Source: Phycisphaerae bacterium (GTDB lineage Bacteria > Planctomycetota > Phycisphaerae > Sedimentisphaerales > Anaerobacaceae). From it: a DNA stretch of 64,000 nt. The first letter of the stretch is position 1; each line of letters begins with the position of its first letter. Below, piece after piece: positions 40,434-49,608 of the stretch. Location: contig JAQTMR010000004.1 in the NCBI GenBank assembly GCA_028714255.1, positions 1 to 64,000 of the forward strand, in the 5' to 3' direction. A program made the position numbers and the translations under genes. A model generated the notes under the pieces. It ran no database searches. It was not told the origin of the DNA and was given only the letters and a program-made list of their open reading frames with translations.

Positions 40434-41963
40434 ATGTTAGCCAAATTGAACAGCGTAACGTTGGTGGGGATTGACGGCGTTATTTGCGAGGTCGAGGTTG
40501 ATGTCGGGCGGGGCGGATTCGAGAAGTCGCTAATCGTGGGTCTGCCTGATACGGCGGTAAAGGAAAGCATCGAGCGGGTCAAGAGCGCGATTATCAACTG
40601 CGGCTATGAGTATCCCAAGACACAGTCGTTGATAAACCTTGCGCCTGCGGACGTTAAAAAGGCTGGGCCTGCCTTTGATTTGCCGATTGCATTGGGGATG
40701 CTCATCGGTAAGGGGACACTGGCAAGCCCGGCGATTAAGGATTTTGTTATCGTCGGCGAATTAGCTCTGGACGGGCGAGTTCGGGAGGTCAACGGCATAT
40801 TGAGTATGGCGATGACGGCGGCGGCGAATGGTTTTAAGCAAATGATTGTTCCGCTGGCGAACGCGGAGGAGGCTGCGGTCGTCGGCGATTTGGAAGTTTA
40901 CGGAGTCGGGACACTGGCGCAGGCGGCGGGTTTTCTTTCGGGGCAGCTTGCGCTTGAGACGACGACCGTCAATATCAATAAACTATTCAGCGCGGCATCG
41001 AACTATGAGGTTGACTTTGCGGATGTTAAGGGCCAAGAGAGCGTTAAGCGTGCGCTGACGATAGCGGCGGCTGGGGGACATAATATAATGATGATAGGTC
41101 CGCCGGGGGCGGGCAAGACGATGCTTTCGCAGAGGTTGGCGACTATTCTGCCTGCTTTGAGCGTGGAAGAATCGCTCGAAACAACGCGGATATATTCTTC
41201 GGTTGGATTATTGGGCAAGGGTAAATCGCTATTGGCGAGGCGTCCTATCCGGATGCCTCATCATACGGCGAGCGGGCCAGCTTTGGTTGGCGGGGGCACG
41301 AATCCGAGGCCTGGGGAATTATCACTTGCGCATTTTGGGATATTGTTTCTCGATGAGTTCGCGGAGTTTCCGAGGCACATTCTTGAGATGATTCGTCAGC
41401 CTTTGGAGGACGGCTCAGTTGCGGTATCGCGGGCGAAGGGGACTATCCGCTTTCCGGCGCAATTTATGCTGGTCGCGGCGATGAATCCGTGTCCGTGCGG
41501 GTACTTCGGGACGAATGCGAGGAGGTGCAAGTGTACGCCGGGGCAGATTGAACGGTATTTGTCAAAAATATCCGGGCCTTTGGTTGACAGAATCGATATT
41601 CATATCGATGTACCAGCGATAAGTTTCAGTAAATTGCGCAGCAAATCAGACCAGCTCGATTCAGCTTCAATGAGGCAGGACGTTGTCAGGGCGAGAGAGG
41701 TACAAACAAAACGATTCGGCGATGACAGGACTATGACAAACGCGAGGATGAGCCATAAACAGGTCCGAAGCTGGTGCGAGCTCGACTCGGCCTGCGAAAT
41801 GCTGCTGAAGCAGGCGATGACCGAGTTCGGTTTGAGCGCGAGGGCGCACGATAAGATTTGCAAACTAGCGCGGACGATAGCGGATTTGGCAGGGGCTGAA
41901 AAAATACAGCCGGGGTATGTGGCAGAAGCGATAAGTTACAGGAAGCTGGACAGAAAACTGTAA
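40434..41963 (+). CDS. comM: YifB/ComM family Mg-chelatase-like AAA+ ATPase
   Basis: A 509-residue cytoplasmic ATPase of the ComM type, a hexameric helicase that promotes branch migration during recombination of incoming DNA. The N-terminal Lon-protease-like fold domain is present (VTLVGIDGVICEVEVDV; AGPAFDLPIALGML), then VKGQESVKRALTIAAAGGHNI, Walker A GPPGAGKTM, Walker B ILFLDEFAEFPRHIL, MNPCPCGYFG with the Cys-rich element, and VDRIDIHIDVPA. All main motifs are intact. Start ATG 40434; the spacing to GGGG is 5 bases. It ends 3 bases from the hydrogenase protease gene on the other strand. Confidence 0.93.
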   Translation: MLAKLNSVTLVGIDGVICEVEVDVGRGGFEKSLIVGLPDTAVKESIERVKSAIINCGYEYPKTQSLINLAPADVKKAGPAFDLPIALGMLIGKGTLASPAIKDFVIVGELALDGRVREVNGILSMAMTAAANGFKQMIVPLANAEEAAVVGDLEVYGVGTLAQAAGFLSGQLALETTTVNINKLFSAASNYEVDFADVKGQESVKRALTIAAAGGHNIMMIGPPGAGKTMLSQRLATILPALSVEESLETTRIYSSVGLLGKGKSLLARRPIRMPHHTASGPALVGGGTNPRPGELSLAHFGILFLDEFAEFPRHILEMIRQPLEDGSVAVSRAKGTIRFPAQFMLVAAMNPCPCGYFGTNARRCKCTPGQIERYLSKISGPLVDRIDIHIDVPAISFSKLRSKSDQLDSASMRQDVVRAREVQTKRFGDDRTMTNARMSHKQVRSWCELDSACEMLLKQAMTEFGLSARAHDKICKLARTIADLAGAEKIQPGYVAEAISYRKLDRKL

Positions 41964-41966
41964 AAA

Positions 41967-42440
41967 TCAGGATGGGTTGGTATTCGCAAGCTCCTTGCGA
42001 ACCATAGTTACATACTCGTTCAATCTGCCGGCGAGTGTTTCGCTTAATTCCAAACCGAGCTTAACAGATTGAGGTTCGATACCAAAGATTGTTATATCAG
42101 CGGGACACTGGCCGAGCTGTTTGGCAATATCGATTATTTTGATTAAGTCGGCTTCGTGGAGGGACTGGTGCGCAAGGACTTTGGTGTTTTTAATTTCCTG
42201 AGGCGTAAATTTTCTTATAGTTCCGGGCTGCTGGCCCATTTTTGCGCAGTCGATGAAAATCGCTTTATCTTTATCCCTGATAAGATGAAGGATGGCCATC
42301 CCCCCTGTCCCTGCATCTACAAAATTAACATAGGGAAATTCTGCGGCGAAACCCGAAAGCTGCCGTACGACCCATATCCCTATGCCCTCGTCCGACATAA
42401 GCGTGTTGCCGAGGCCGATTACAATAACAGCTTTTTTCAT
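41967..42440 (-). CDS. hydrogenase maturation protease (HycI/HyaD type)
   Basis: A 157-residue nickel-dependent endopeptidase that removes the C-terminal tail of the [NiFe] hydrogenase large subunit after metal insertion. Start ATG 42440 (MKKAVIVIGLGNTLMSDEGIG); the frame before it has no family match. The nickel ligands expected in the family are visible: Glu in SDEGIG, Asp in VDAGTGG and His in LAHQSLHEADL. It is the last gene of the hydrogenase operon, 38 bases after the large subunit. Confidence 0.92.
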   Translation of the reverse strand: MKKAVIVIGLGNTLMSDEGIGIWVVRQLSGFAAEFPYVNFVDAGTGGMAILHLIRDKDKAIFIDCAKMGQQPGTIRKFTPQEIKNTKVLAHQSLHEADLIKIIDIAKQLGQCPADITIFGIEPQSVKLGLELSETLAGRLNEYVTMVRKELANTNPS

Positions 42441-42478
42441 TAGCGGCGCCCCTCCCTCGGGACGGCAAGGCCGGCCAC

Positions 42479-43789
42479 TTACTTGACGAATTTCACATCG
42501 AGCATATGTGTTGAGCAAGAAATACACGGGTCGTAAGAGCGAACGAGCATTTCGAGTTTCAGCCTGACGGAGTCTTCACTCTCGTTAATTATCTCGGGCA
42601 CAAGTTTTTCGAAGTCCTTTTGTATGCTTGCGTGGTTCTGATTGGTCGGGATGCAAATATCGGCGGCGGTGCACAGACCATTCTTATCGAACTCATAATC
42701 GTGGAACAGTATTCCTCGCGGGGCCTCTACGCAGCCAGAGCCACGTCCGGCCTTCGGAGAGCTTGTTACCTTTTCCTGCTTCAAGCCTTTGGTCAGCAGT
42801 TCGTCTATGAGATTGATGCTTACTTCTACGATGTGGAAGCACTCGACAAGCTGTGCGACCGTATTCATATACGGGTTGCAGCAGCCTTTTTTCAGGCCGA
42901 ACATATCGGCAGCAGCTTTACCCATCGTGGAGAGAAGCTCGGCATTATTATTGAAGCGGGCCAGTGCGCCCACGGCGTAAGAATCACGATGCCACTTCGT
43001 CCATTTAGCAGTGGACTGTTCGCAGACGTATTCGTTGGCAACGTCGTGCCATTTTTCTATCGGCAGAGCTGCGCCTTTGTTATCGTTGGAAGTGATGCCG
43101 CCGTGATAGAAGGTATATGTCGGCGGGTCGGTCTGTTTGAGGGAGACGTATTCGGTATCCCGCTCGAATTGCGGTATGTTTCCGGCAACGCTTAAAACTA
43201 CTTCGGCGATTGCCTTTAGGTCGGGTACAGCGTCTTTCAATGTCTGCTGCAACTGGCGCAACTGCTGTTCGGTCGGGATTTTCGTAAGGCCACCGGGTAT
43301 GAGCGTAACCGGATGGGTCGTTCTGCCAGCAAGCAGGTCTGACCATTCGTTGGCGATTCTATGTGCCTTGACTATGGTCTTGACCGCATCGGTTGCCTTT
43401 GGAACTAACGGCACTACCGACGGTTCGCCGAAGAAATCGGGGGCGGCCAAATAGCCGACGTGAAGCGTGTGGCTTTGCAGTTGTTCGGAATAGTGCATCA
43501 ATATGCGGAGCTTGTCGTCCTGCTCGGAGACCTCGAGGCCGAGCGCGCTTTCGACGGCTTTTGTCGAAGCAAGCGAATGGGTAATCGAGCATATTCCGCA
43601 TATACGCGAGACGATTGTCTGGATGTCCTGATAGCTTCGGCCCCTGACCATTGCCTCGAAGAAGCGAGGCGCTTCGGGGACCTGCCACTGGAGTTTTTCG
43701 ATTTTGCCGCTATTAACATTTACGACGATGTTGCCATGTCCCTCGACTCGAGTTACATGATGAACATTTATATTCATATTTTTATGCAT
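42479..43789 (-). CDS. hydA: [NiFe] hydrogenase large subunit (group 3-like, HydA)
   Basis: A 436-residue catalytic subunit. Nickel-iron ligand motifs are L1 RICGICSITHS and L2 DPCISCSTHMLDVKFVK; eight residues after His form the tail expected to be cut by the protease. It resembles the alpha subunit of NADP-linked sulfhydrogenases (group 3b). ATG 43789 has AGGAG 7 bases upstream and overlaps the small subunit gene by 8 bases; ATG 43777 is the alternative. Gene order (beta, gamma, delta, alpha, protease) equals that of Pyrococcus soluble hydrogenases. Confidence 0.93.
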   Translation of the reverse strand: MHKNMNINVHHVTRVEGHGNIVVNVNSGKIEKLQWQVPEAPRFFEAMVRGRSYQDIQTIVSRICGICSITHSLASTKAVESALGLEVSEQDDKLRILMHYSEQLQSHTLHVGYLAAPDFFGEPSVVPLVPKATDAVKTIVKAHRIANEWSDLLAGRTTHPVTLIPGGLTKIPTEQQLRQLQQTLKDAVPDLKAIAEVVLSVAGNIPQFERDTEYVSLKQTDPPTYTFYHGGITSNDNKGAALPIEKWHDVANEYVCEQSTAKWTKWHRDSYAVGALARFNNNAELLSTMGKAAADMFGLKKGCCNPYMNTVAQLVECFHIVEVSINLIDELLTKGLKQEKVTSSPKAGRGSGCVEAPRGILFHDYEFDKNGLCTAADICIPTNQNHASIQKDFEKLVPEIINESEDSVRLKLEMLVRSYDPCISCSTHMLDVKFVK

Positions 43790-44531
43790 TTGTTGGCTCC
43801 TGCATACTTCCAAAAAGAAGCATCTTGCTTTTCAAAACATCTGTAGTTAAGCCGTATTTTTCGATTATGTCTTTTGCCGCGTTCACATTGGGGTTATCAA
43901 CATATCCCCGACATCCGAAACATCTGAAACCGAATGAGGGGCATCTTGCTCCGCAGCCGGCCCTTATGATTGGTCCCAGACAGACCTGTCCTTCGTCCCA
44001 GAGGCATGGGTTGCCTTTGGCCTTGCATTCGACGCATACGGGGTACAAAGGAATATCCGGGGTTTTGCCCATAAGCAAAGAGCGAACAATGTAGGTAAAT
44101 TCCTTGCGGTCTATCGGGCAGCCGTGGATTTTATAGTCAACCTTGACGACCTCGTCGAGGGCTTTGGTAAGCGCGGTATCGAGATGCGGCATATCAGCCG
44201 ACTTGCCGTACACGCACTTTTTGACGTCGGCAAGGTCGAAATTATTTTTGAGTTTGTTCACGCCGCCGATTGTGGCGCAGGCACCGAGTGCGATTAGTAT
44301 TTTTGCTCTTGAGCGAATGACCTCGATACGTTTTTCGTCTTCGGGCCTTGTGATTGAGCCTTCGATGATTGCTATATCGTATTCGTGACTCTGCTCGCTC
44401 ATTGCCTCGCGCCATTCGACGACGTCAACCGCGTCTATAAGGTCGAGCAGCTCTTCTTCGAGATTGACAATCTGTAATTGGCAACCCTCGCAGCAGGCAA
44501 AGTCAAATATAGCGATTCTTGGTTTACTCAT
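43782..44531 (-). CDS. hydD: [NiFe] hydrogenase small subunit (delta, HydD-like)
   Basis: A 249-residue iron-sulfur protein that carries electrons from the active site. The proximal cluster motif is FACCEGCQLQ near residue 12, then GACATIGG and IHGCPIDRKEF. The C-terminal half holds further Cys groups (CVECKAKGNPC, CLGPIIRAGCGARCPSFGFRCFGC), consistent with three clusters. No twin-arginine signal is present, so the enzyme stays in the cytoplasm. It starts 2 bases after the gamma subunit stop. Confidence 0.93.
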   Translation of the reverse strand: MSKPRIAIFDFACCEGCQLQIVNLEEELLDLIDAVDVVEWREAMSEQSHEYDIAIIEGSITRPEDEKRIEVIRSRAKILIALGACATIGGVNKLKNNFDLADVKKCVYGKSADMPHLDTALTKALDEVVKVDYKIHGCPIDRKEFTYIVRSLLMGKTPDIPLYPVCVECKAKGNPCLWDEGQVCLGPIIRAGCGARCPSFGFRCFGCRGYVDNPNVNAAKDIIEKYGLTTDVLKSKMLLFGSMQEPTNA

Positions 44532-44533
44532 AA

Positions 44534-45373
44534 TTATATTGCCTCCGGCATAACGCCCAAATCTGAATACTTAAACACGGGTCCATCCATACAAACATAG
44601 CTGTGGTTAATCTGGCAGTGGCCGCACTTGCCTACGCCGCATTTCATTTTGCGTTCGAGGTTAAGATATATGTTCTCGTGCGGTAATTCGTATTCCTGAA
44701 GCGCCATCAGCACGAACTTGTACATAACCGGCGGCCCGCAAACCGGTATCACAGCGGATGCAAGCTTGGACTTTATCTTTGGAATCAGGGTGGTGACAAC
44801 GCCGACGTTACCCTTCCAGCAGTCTTCGCCCTGGTCAACAGTTTCTATGAATTGGATGTCGCTTCTTTGGCTCCACGCTTTTAGTTCATCGAGGAAAAAT
44901 CTCTGCGACTGGCATTTGGTTCCGAGAAGTATTATTACATCTCCATAATCGGCGCGGTTATCCAGGACGTAGTTTATAAACGAGCGCTGCGGTACAAGGC
45001 CTATCCCTCCGCAGATAAAGATGATGTTTCGGCCTTTGGCTTCCTCTACCGGGTAAACGCCCTTTCCAAACGCGCCTCGGATGCCGAGTTTGTCGCCGGG
45101 CTGGAGTTTATGGACAGCGTTGGTGACGGTTCCGACTTTACGGATGACCAGCTCGAAGCCGTCTTTGAAGGTCGGCGACGAGGCAATGGTGACCGGGGCT
45201 TCGCCGATGCCGGCCAATGAGACCTCGACGAACTGGCCGGGGACATAGTCCAGCGGCTGACCATCCATCGCAAGATGCAGATAAAGCTCGGTTTCGTTCA
45301 ACATAGCCGCCTTTTTAACCGTGGCCAACTGCGGCAGGTAAATATCTTTCTCAACTGTGTTTTGTTTAATCAT
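44534..45373 (-). CDS. hydG: hydrogenase FAD/NAD(P)-binding subunit (gamma, HydG-like)
   Basis: A 279-residue ferredoxin-reductase fold. The flavin part has YVPGQFVEVSLAGIGEAPVTIAS, the NAD(P) part IFICGGIGLVPQRSFI, and the C-terminal 2Fe-2S segment CGVGKCGHCQ ... CMDGPVF, as in dihydroorotate dehydrogenase electron-transfer subunits. It links H2 to NAD(P)H. It lies 11 bases after the beta subunit. Confidence 0.92.
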   Translation of the reverse strand: MIKQNTVEKDIYLPQLATVKKAAMLNETELYLHLAMDGQPLDYVPGQFVEVSLAGIGEAPVTIASSPTFKDGFELVIRKVGTVTNAVHKLQPGDKLGIRGAFGKGVYPVEEAKGRNIIFICGGIGLVPQRSFINYVLDNRADYGDVIILLGTKCQSQRFFLDELKAWSQRSDIQFIETVDQGEDCWKGNVGVVTTLIPKIKSKLASAVIPVCGPPVMYKFVLMALQEYELPHENIYLNLERKMKCGVGKCGHCQINHSYVCMDGPVFKYSDLGVMPEAI

Positions 45374-45384
45374 CCGTAGAGCTC

Positions 45385-46428
45385 CTATTCCAATCCTAAA
45401 TCGTCAATAAGTCTGTTATAAATATTGACGGGATTTGCGATATCCGGCAGGCACGCGCTGACGCAGCGTCCGCAGCCGACGCACGCCGGTGTTTTTGTTC
45501 CCAATTTTTCAGGTACGTATTTGCCTTTGCGATAAAGGCGATGCCTGAAGCGGTCTTCACGTTTCTTCCTGAACTCGTGTTCGCCGGCTACTTTGGTAAA
45601 CCCGTCGAGCAAGCAGCCATCCCATGCACGCTGTCTTGTACCTTTTGTGAAGTCCCAGCTCACGTCGTCCTGAACATTAAAGCAGTAGCAGGTGGGACAC
45701 ACCTGGTTGCACGAGCCGCAGCTAAAACAGGTCTTTGCCTTTTCTTCCCAGACCGGATGGCTGTATGCCTTTTCGAGCAGTTTGGGCAGATAAGAGCTGC
45801 TGCAATTCAGTTTGTGTTTGCTAAGTCGGCCCTGGTTTTCTTTCCAGATATTTTTTCTTTTTTCGAGGTCGCCGGCGGCTGCGTCAACAGCACCCTGGGC
45901 TTTTTCGATTAGTTTTTCGCCCTTGGGCGAGCCTGTTTCCATCAGATACGAATCGCCGATGTCGGTGAGCAGTACATCAAAGCCGGCCTCGGCTGTTGCT
46001 GTCCCCATCGATGCGGCGAAGACATCTTTCGAGGGCGTGACAACATCGCAGGCGATTATCGTTGCGGCAAGTCTTCTTTTCATATAATGGGTGTCGTAAT
46101 TATCCCGGCTGAAAATCTGGTCCATCTGGTTTAACGCTGCTAAATCATAAGGATGAATGCCTAAAAGAACGAATTCAGTGTCGTCGTAAACGGACTGATA
46201 GCCTCCGCCGACTTCGCAGGTAAGAAGCGTTTCGACCGGCGGCAGAAAATACTTCCTGTTCGGCGGGCGAAGAGTCACGTCATAATCCAGCCTTAACTGG
46301 CTCGAAGAATCGAGTTGTTCAAATTCAAAACGGTCGCCTTTGGCACACGGGCCCATTACTTTCTGCTGCTTTATCAGGCCATCCACGAACTTGCCGAAAG
46401 CGTCTTTACTGATTTTCTTGATTGTCAT
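45385..46428 (-). CDS. hydB: hydrogenase iron-sulfur subunit (beta, HydB-like)
   Basis: A 347-residue protein of the sulfhydrogenase beta family (4Fe-4S dicluster, Fer4_22-like). ATG 46428 with GAGG 5-6 bases upstream is preferred to TTG 46443. Conserved parts are LLGIHPYDLAAL, the cluster motif CFSCGSCNQVCPTCYC and CVGCGRCVSACLPDI. It passes electrons between the gamma and delta subunits. It is 62 bases after rex, so co-transcription with rex is likely. Confidence 0.91.
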   Translation of the reverse strand: MTIKKISKDAFGKFVDGLIKQQKVMGPCAKGDRFEFEQLDSSSQLRLDYDVTLRPPNRKYFLPPVETLLTCEVGGGYQSVYDDTEFVLLGIHPYDLAALNQMDQIFSRDNYDTHYMKRRLAATIIACDVVTPSKDVFAASMGTATAEAGFDVLLTDIGDSYLMETGSPKGEKLIEKAQGAVDAAAGDLEKRKNIWKENQGRLSKHKLNCSSSYLPKLLEKAYSHPVWEEKAKTCFSCGSCNQVCPTCYCFNVQDDVSWDFTKGTRQRAWDGCLLDGFTKVAGEHEFRKKREDRFRHRLYRKGKYVPEKLGTKTPACVGCGRCVSACLPDIANPVNIYNRLIDDLGLE

Positions 46429-46490
46429 TTTTGCCTCGGTCAAAATTTCCTTTTAACGTTATTTTCTAAAATCCACATCGTCTGCAATCC

Positions 46491-47114
46491 TCAGCACGAA
46501 GGCATATAATACGGCAGACGAGCAAGGTCCATTGCAATATCAATAGTTATCACTTTAATTTTACCGGGTACGGTTATATAGCACGGGGAAAAATTCAGGA
46601 TGCCTTTCACACCGGCCTTGACGAGCGTTTCGGCGGTTTCCTGGGCCGCTTCCCGCGGCGCAGCTATAATACCAAGACTTATTTTTCTTTTTTTCAACGT
46701 CTTAATATTAGAAACATTTTCAATCGTAATGTTATTTATTTTTTTGCCGATTTTTTTGGAATCGACGTCAAACGCGGCGACAACCTCAAAGCCGTATACT
46801 TTAAAACCCTGATAAGCCAGCAGCGCCAAACCAAGATTACCTACGCCGATTAAAGCAGCTTTGTGAACGGCACCAAGTTTGAGTATTTTTCTAATCTGTT
46901 TTACGAGGTGTTCGACTTTATAGCCGACGCCACGTGTTCCGAAGTCTCCGAAGTAGGAAAAGTCCTTTCTTATCTGCCATGGGTTGACGCCAAGAAAATC
47001 CGCTAAACCCTTGCTGGATATACTGTTCTGGCCCTTTTCGAGCAAAGACTGCAGGCCTCTTAGGTAAAGAGGCAGCCTTCGAACGGTTTCATCCGGGATT
47101 TTATGGTATCTCAT
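46491..47114 (-). CDS. rex: redox-sensing transcriptional repressor Rex
   Basis: A 207-residue NADH-responsive repressor. The winged-helix N-terminus is RRLPLYLRGLQSLLEKG with FLGVNPWQIRKDFSYFGDFGTRGVGY; the Rossmann domain starts IGVGNLGLALLAY. Rex leaves DNA when the NADH/NAD ratio rises. It is the first gene before the hydrogenase subunits, and a Rex-box-like site lies 21 bases before its start, so it probably controls itself and the hydrogenase according to redox state. Confidence 0.94.
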   Translation of the reverse strand: MRYHKIPDETVRRLPLYLRGLQSLLEKGQNSISSKGLADFLGVNPWQIRKDFSYFGDFGTRGVGYKVEHLVKQIRKILKLGAVHKAALIGVGNLGLALLAYQGFKVYGFEVVAAFDVDSKKIGKKINNITIENVSNIKTLKKRKISLGIIAAPREAAQETAETLVKAGVKGILNFSPCYITVPGKIKVITIDIAMDLARLPYYMPSC

Positions 47115-47134
47115 AAACAGTCATTATTGGATAC

Positions 47135-47152
47135 TTGTGTTCACATTCACAT
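47135..47152. promoter_or_regulatory. candidate Rex operator
   Basis: TTGTGTTCACATTCACAT, close to the Rex-box pattern TTGTGAA-N4-TTCACAA (differences in two central positions of the first arm and the last base). Confidence 0.6.
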
Positions 47153-47385
47153 ATACTACGGCCATATTTTAGGGATGTTTGCCATTCTTGTCAAGAACAT
47201 TTGCATTAATTCCGGTATTGTAGAGCGCTTTGGTGAGTATAGAGTATATAAAGGGCAAATTCCGGCAGAAGACAAGGCCAGCGGCATCATTTCAGAGAGC
47301 ATCTTGACACAACCGAGGTTAGGAATTACTGTAATGTCGCAATAACGGATTGGAATCGTAATGAATTTGCAGGATAGCAGTTAAG

Positions 47386-48651
47386 ATGAATTCAAAAAGT
47401 AACATTATTGTAGCACAATCGGGCGGGCCTACGGCGGCAATCAATTCGAGCACGTGCGGGGTAATACAGGAAGCACTGAAATCGGACAAAATCAGTCAGA
47501 TTATAGGGGCAATCAACGGTATATTAGGCGTGCTGAAGGAAGATTTATTCGACATCTCGGCGGAAAGACCCGAAACCATCGAGGCGTTGAGGCAAACGCC
47601 TGCGGCAGCGGTCGGTTCGTGCAGATATAAACTAAAATCACTGGAAGAATCCCAGGCTGATTTCGACAGGATACTCGATGTGTTCAGGGTACATAATATT
47701 CGTTATTTCTTTTACGCAGGCGGCAACGACTCGATGGATACCGCTGACAAGGTAAATAAGCTGGCGGCGGCGAGGGGTTACGAATTAGTTTGTATGGGCA
47801 TTCCCAAGACGGTGGATAACGACCTTGCGATTACGGACCACTGCCCCGGTTACGGCAGCGTGGCGAAATATGTCGCGACCTGTGCGGCAGAAGCTGGGCG
47901 GGACACGGAGGCGCTGGCTACGACGGATACGTGCACGATTTTAGAGGTGATGGGGAGAAACGCAGGCTGGATAGCGGCAGCGACGGGTCTTGCGGCACGC
48001 GGGCCGGAAGATGCGCCGCATCTTATATATATGCCTGAAGCGGCTTTTTCTTTCGATAAATTTATCGGTGATGTTAAAGAGGTGTATAAGGAACTGGGCA
48101 GGGTCTTCATCGTTGTCGGCGAGGGACTTAAAAACGAAAAGGGAGAATATATAACTGCGGATAAGGGGACATTCGGAAGGGACAGCTTCGGTCACGTTCA
48201 GCTCGGCGGAGTGGCGGAAATGCTCAAGGCAGTCATCGAAAAAGAGGTCGGGATAAAGGCCCGATGCAACAAGCCCGGCACGAACCAGCGAAGCGCAATG
48301 CACTTTGCGTCACTAACCGATATCAACGAAGCGTATATGTGCGGGCAGGCGGCGGTCAAGGCGGCAATGGCAGGTGAAAACGGCAAGATGGTGACACTTG
48401 TACGCGAAAAAGGGGCAAAATATAAATGCACGACCGGACTGGCGAAATTAAAAGATATCGCCAACGGCGAAAAGAAAGTGCCGAGGGAGTATATAAATGA
48501 TAAGGGTAATCATATCACCGATGCGATGCGAGATTATGTACGACCTTTGGTAAAGGGGCAGGCACCTGTCACTATCGGCGAAGATGGGCTGCCGATATTT
48601 ATGCGGTTCAGTAAAAAATTTTTGGAAAAGAAACTTCCAAATTATCTTTAG
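47386..48651 (+). CDS. 6-phosphofructokinase, probably pyrophosphate-dependent
   Basis: A 421-residue enzyme converting fructose-6-phosphate and fructose-1,6-bisphosphate. FYAGGNDSMDTADK corresponds to the phosphoryl-donor loop (GGDGS in ATP enzymes, GGDDS in PPi enzymes), and GIPKTVDNDL has the Lys found in PPi-dependent members where ATP enzymes have Gly. The GND variant with Asn is less common. EVMGRNAGWIAAATGLA is also family-typical. Followed after 10 bases by an SDR gene. A possible promoter is TTGACA at 47308, but the -10 box is poor. Confidence 0.88.
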   Translation: MNSKSNIIVAQSGGPTAAINSSTCGVIQEALKSDKISQIIGAINGILGVLKEDLFDISAERPETIEALRQTPAAAVGSCRYKLKSLEESQADFDRILDVFRVHNIRYFFYAGGNDSMDTADKVNKLAAARGYELVCMGIPKTVDNDLAITDHCPGYGSVAKYVATCAAEAGRDTEALATTDTCTILEVMGRNAGWIAAATGLAARGPEDAPHLIYMPEAAFSFDKFIGDVKEVYKELGRVFIVVGEGLKNEKGEYITADKGTFGRDSFGHVQLGGVAEMLKAVIEKEVGIKARCNKPGTNQRSAMHFASLTDINEAYMCGQAAVKAAMAGENGKMVTLVREKGAKYKCTTGLAKLKDIANGEKKVPREYINDKGNHITDAMRDYVRPLVKGQAPVTIGEDGLPIFMRFSKKFLEKKLPNYL

Positions 48652-48661
48652 AGGATAACAA

Positions 48662-49480
48662 ATGAAAGAGCTGTTTAATCTCAAAGGCAAAACCATCGTC
48701 ATTACGGGGGCAGGCGGTGTTATTTGCGGGACGATGGCCAGGGCGCTTGCCAAGGCTGGGGCGAAGGTCGCGGTTCTGGATTTGAGAAAGGAAGCGGCTG
48801 ACAAAGTCGCTGATGATATCAAGGCCGAGGGCGGCGAGGCGATCGCGATTGAGTGCGACGTACTGAAAAAGAATAGTCTGCAAGCGGCAAAAGAAAAAGT
48901 AAACGCGGCGTTCGGCAAGATTGATATTCTTATTAACGGGGCGGGCGGGAATAAGAAGGAAGCTACGACTTCCGAGGAATTGTCGTTTTTCGACCTGCCG
49001 GCGGATGCTATACGATTTGTCTTCGAGTTGAACTTCATCGGGACTTTGCTGGCGACGCAGGTTTTCGGTAAGGAGATGGCGGACAACGGCAGCGGTATAA
49101 TATTGAATGTTTCGAGTATGACTGCTCTTCAGCCTTTGACCAACGTTGCTGTATATTCGGCTGCCAAGGCTGCGGTTAATAATTTTACGCAGTGGTTTGC
49201 GGTGCATATCTGTCATAATTACTCCAAAAATATCCGCGTCAATGCGATTGCGCCGGGGTTTTTCCTGACCGAGCAGAACCGGTTTTTGTTAACCGAGGAA
49301 AAAAGCGGCGAATTGACCAGCCGGGGCAAAACAATAATAGAGCATACGCCGATGGGAAGATTCGGTGAGCCGGGAGATTTGGTCGGGACGGTTTTGTGGC
49401 TGTTAAGTGACGCGGCGAAATTTGTTACAGGCATTGTCGTTCCTGTTGACGGAGGCTTCTCTGCATTTAGCGGAGTGTAG
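48662..49480 (+). CDS. SDR oxidoreductase (D-mannonate/fructuronate oxidoreductase-like)
   Basis: A 272-residue NAD(P) enzyme. Cofactor motif is VITGAGGVICGTMARALA, then INGAGGN, catalytic Ser in NVSSMTAL, YSAAKAA (Tyr-x3-Lys) and NAIAPGFFLTEQNR. The latter block resembles SDR fructuronate reductases of hexuronate breakdown; a uronate isomerase-like gene lies 5 kb away. GAGGA precedes the start. The stop codon TAG is the first three bases of an AGCCACAAAG-type repeat. Confidence 0.85.
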   Translation: MKELFNLKGKTIVITGAGGVICGTMARALAKAGAKVAVLDLRKEAADKVADDIKAEGGEAIAIECDVLKKNSLQAAKEKVNAAFGKIDILINGAGGNKKEATTSEELSFFDLPADAIRFVFELNFIGTLLATQVFGKEMADNGSGIILNVSSMTALQPLTNVAVYSAAKAAVNNFTQWFAVHICHNYSKNIRVNAIAPGFFLTEQNRFLLTEEKSGELTSRGKTIIEHTPMGRFGEPGDLVGTVLWLLSDAAKFVTGIVVPVDGGFSAFSGV

Positions 49481-49592
49481 CCACAAAGACACCAAGACGC
49501 GAAGAATTTTATATAGCCACGAAGAAGCACAAAAGAAATTCACCACGAATGGACACGAATTAACACTATTATTTTAAGCCATAGAGGACGCA
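49478..49592 (+). repeat. AGCCAC-family repeats starting at the SDR stop codon
   Basis: TAGCCACAAAGACACCAAGA at 49478, TAGCCACGAAGAAGCACAAA at about 49514, CACCACGAATGGACACGAAT at about 49540 and AAGCCATAGAGGACGC near 49576. Confidence 0.75.
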
Positions 49593-49608
49593 ACAACAAA
49601 TTAAGCTA

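Noticed and set aside
47103-47345. 80-codon plus-strand frame between rex and the phosphofructokinase gene
   Set aside because: No family resemblance, no ribosome-binding site, and it overlaps the start of rex and the Rex operator.
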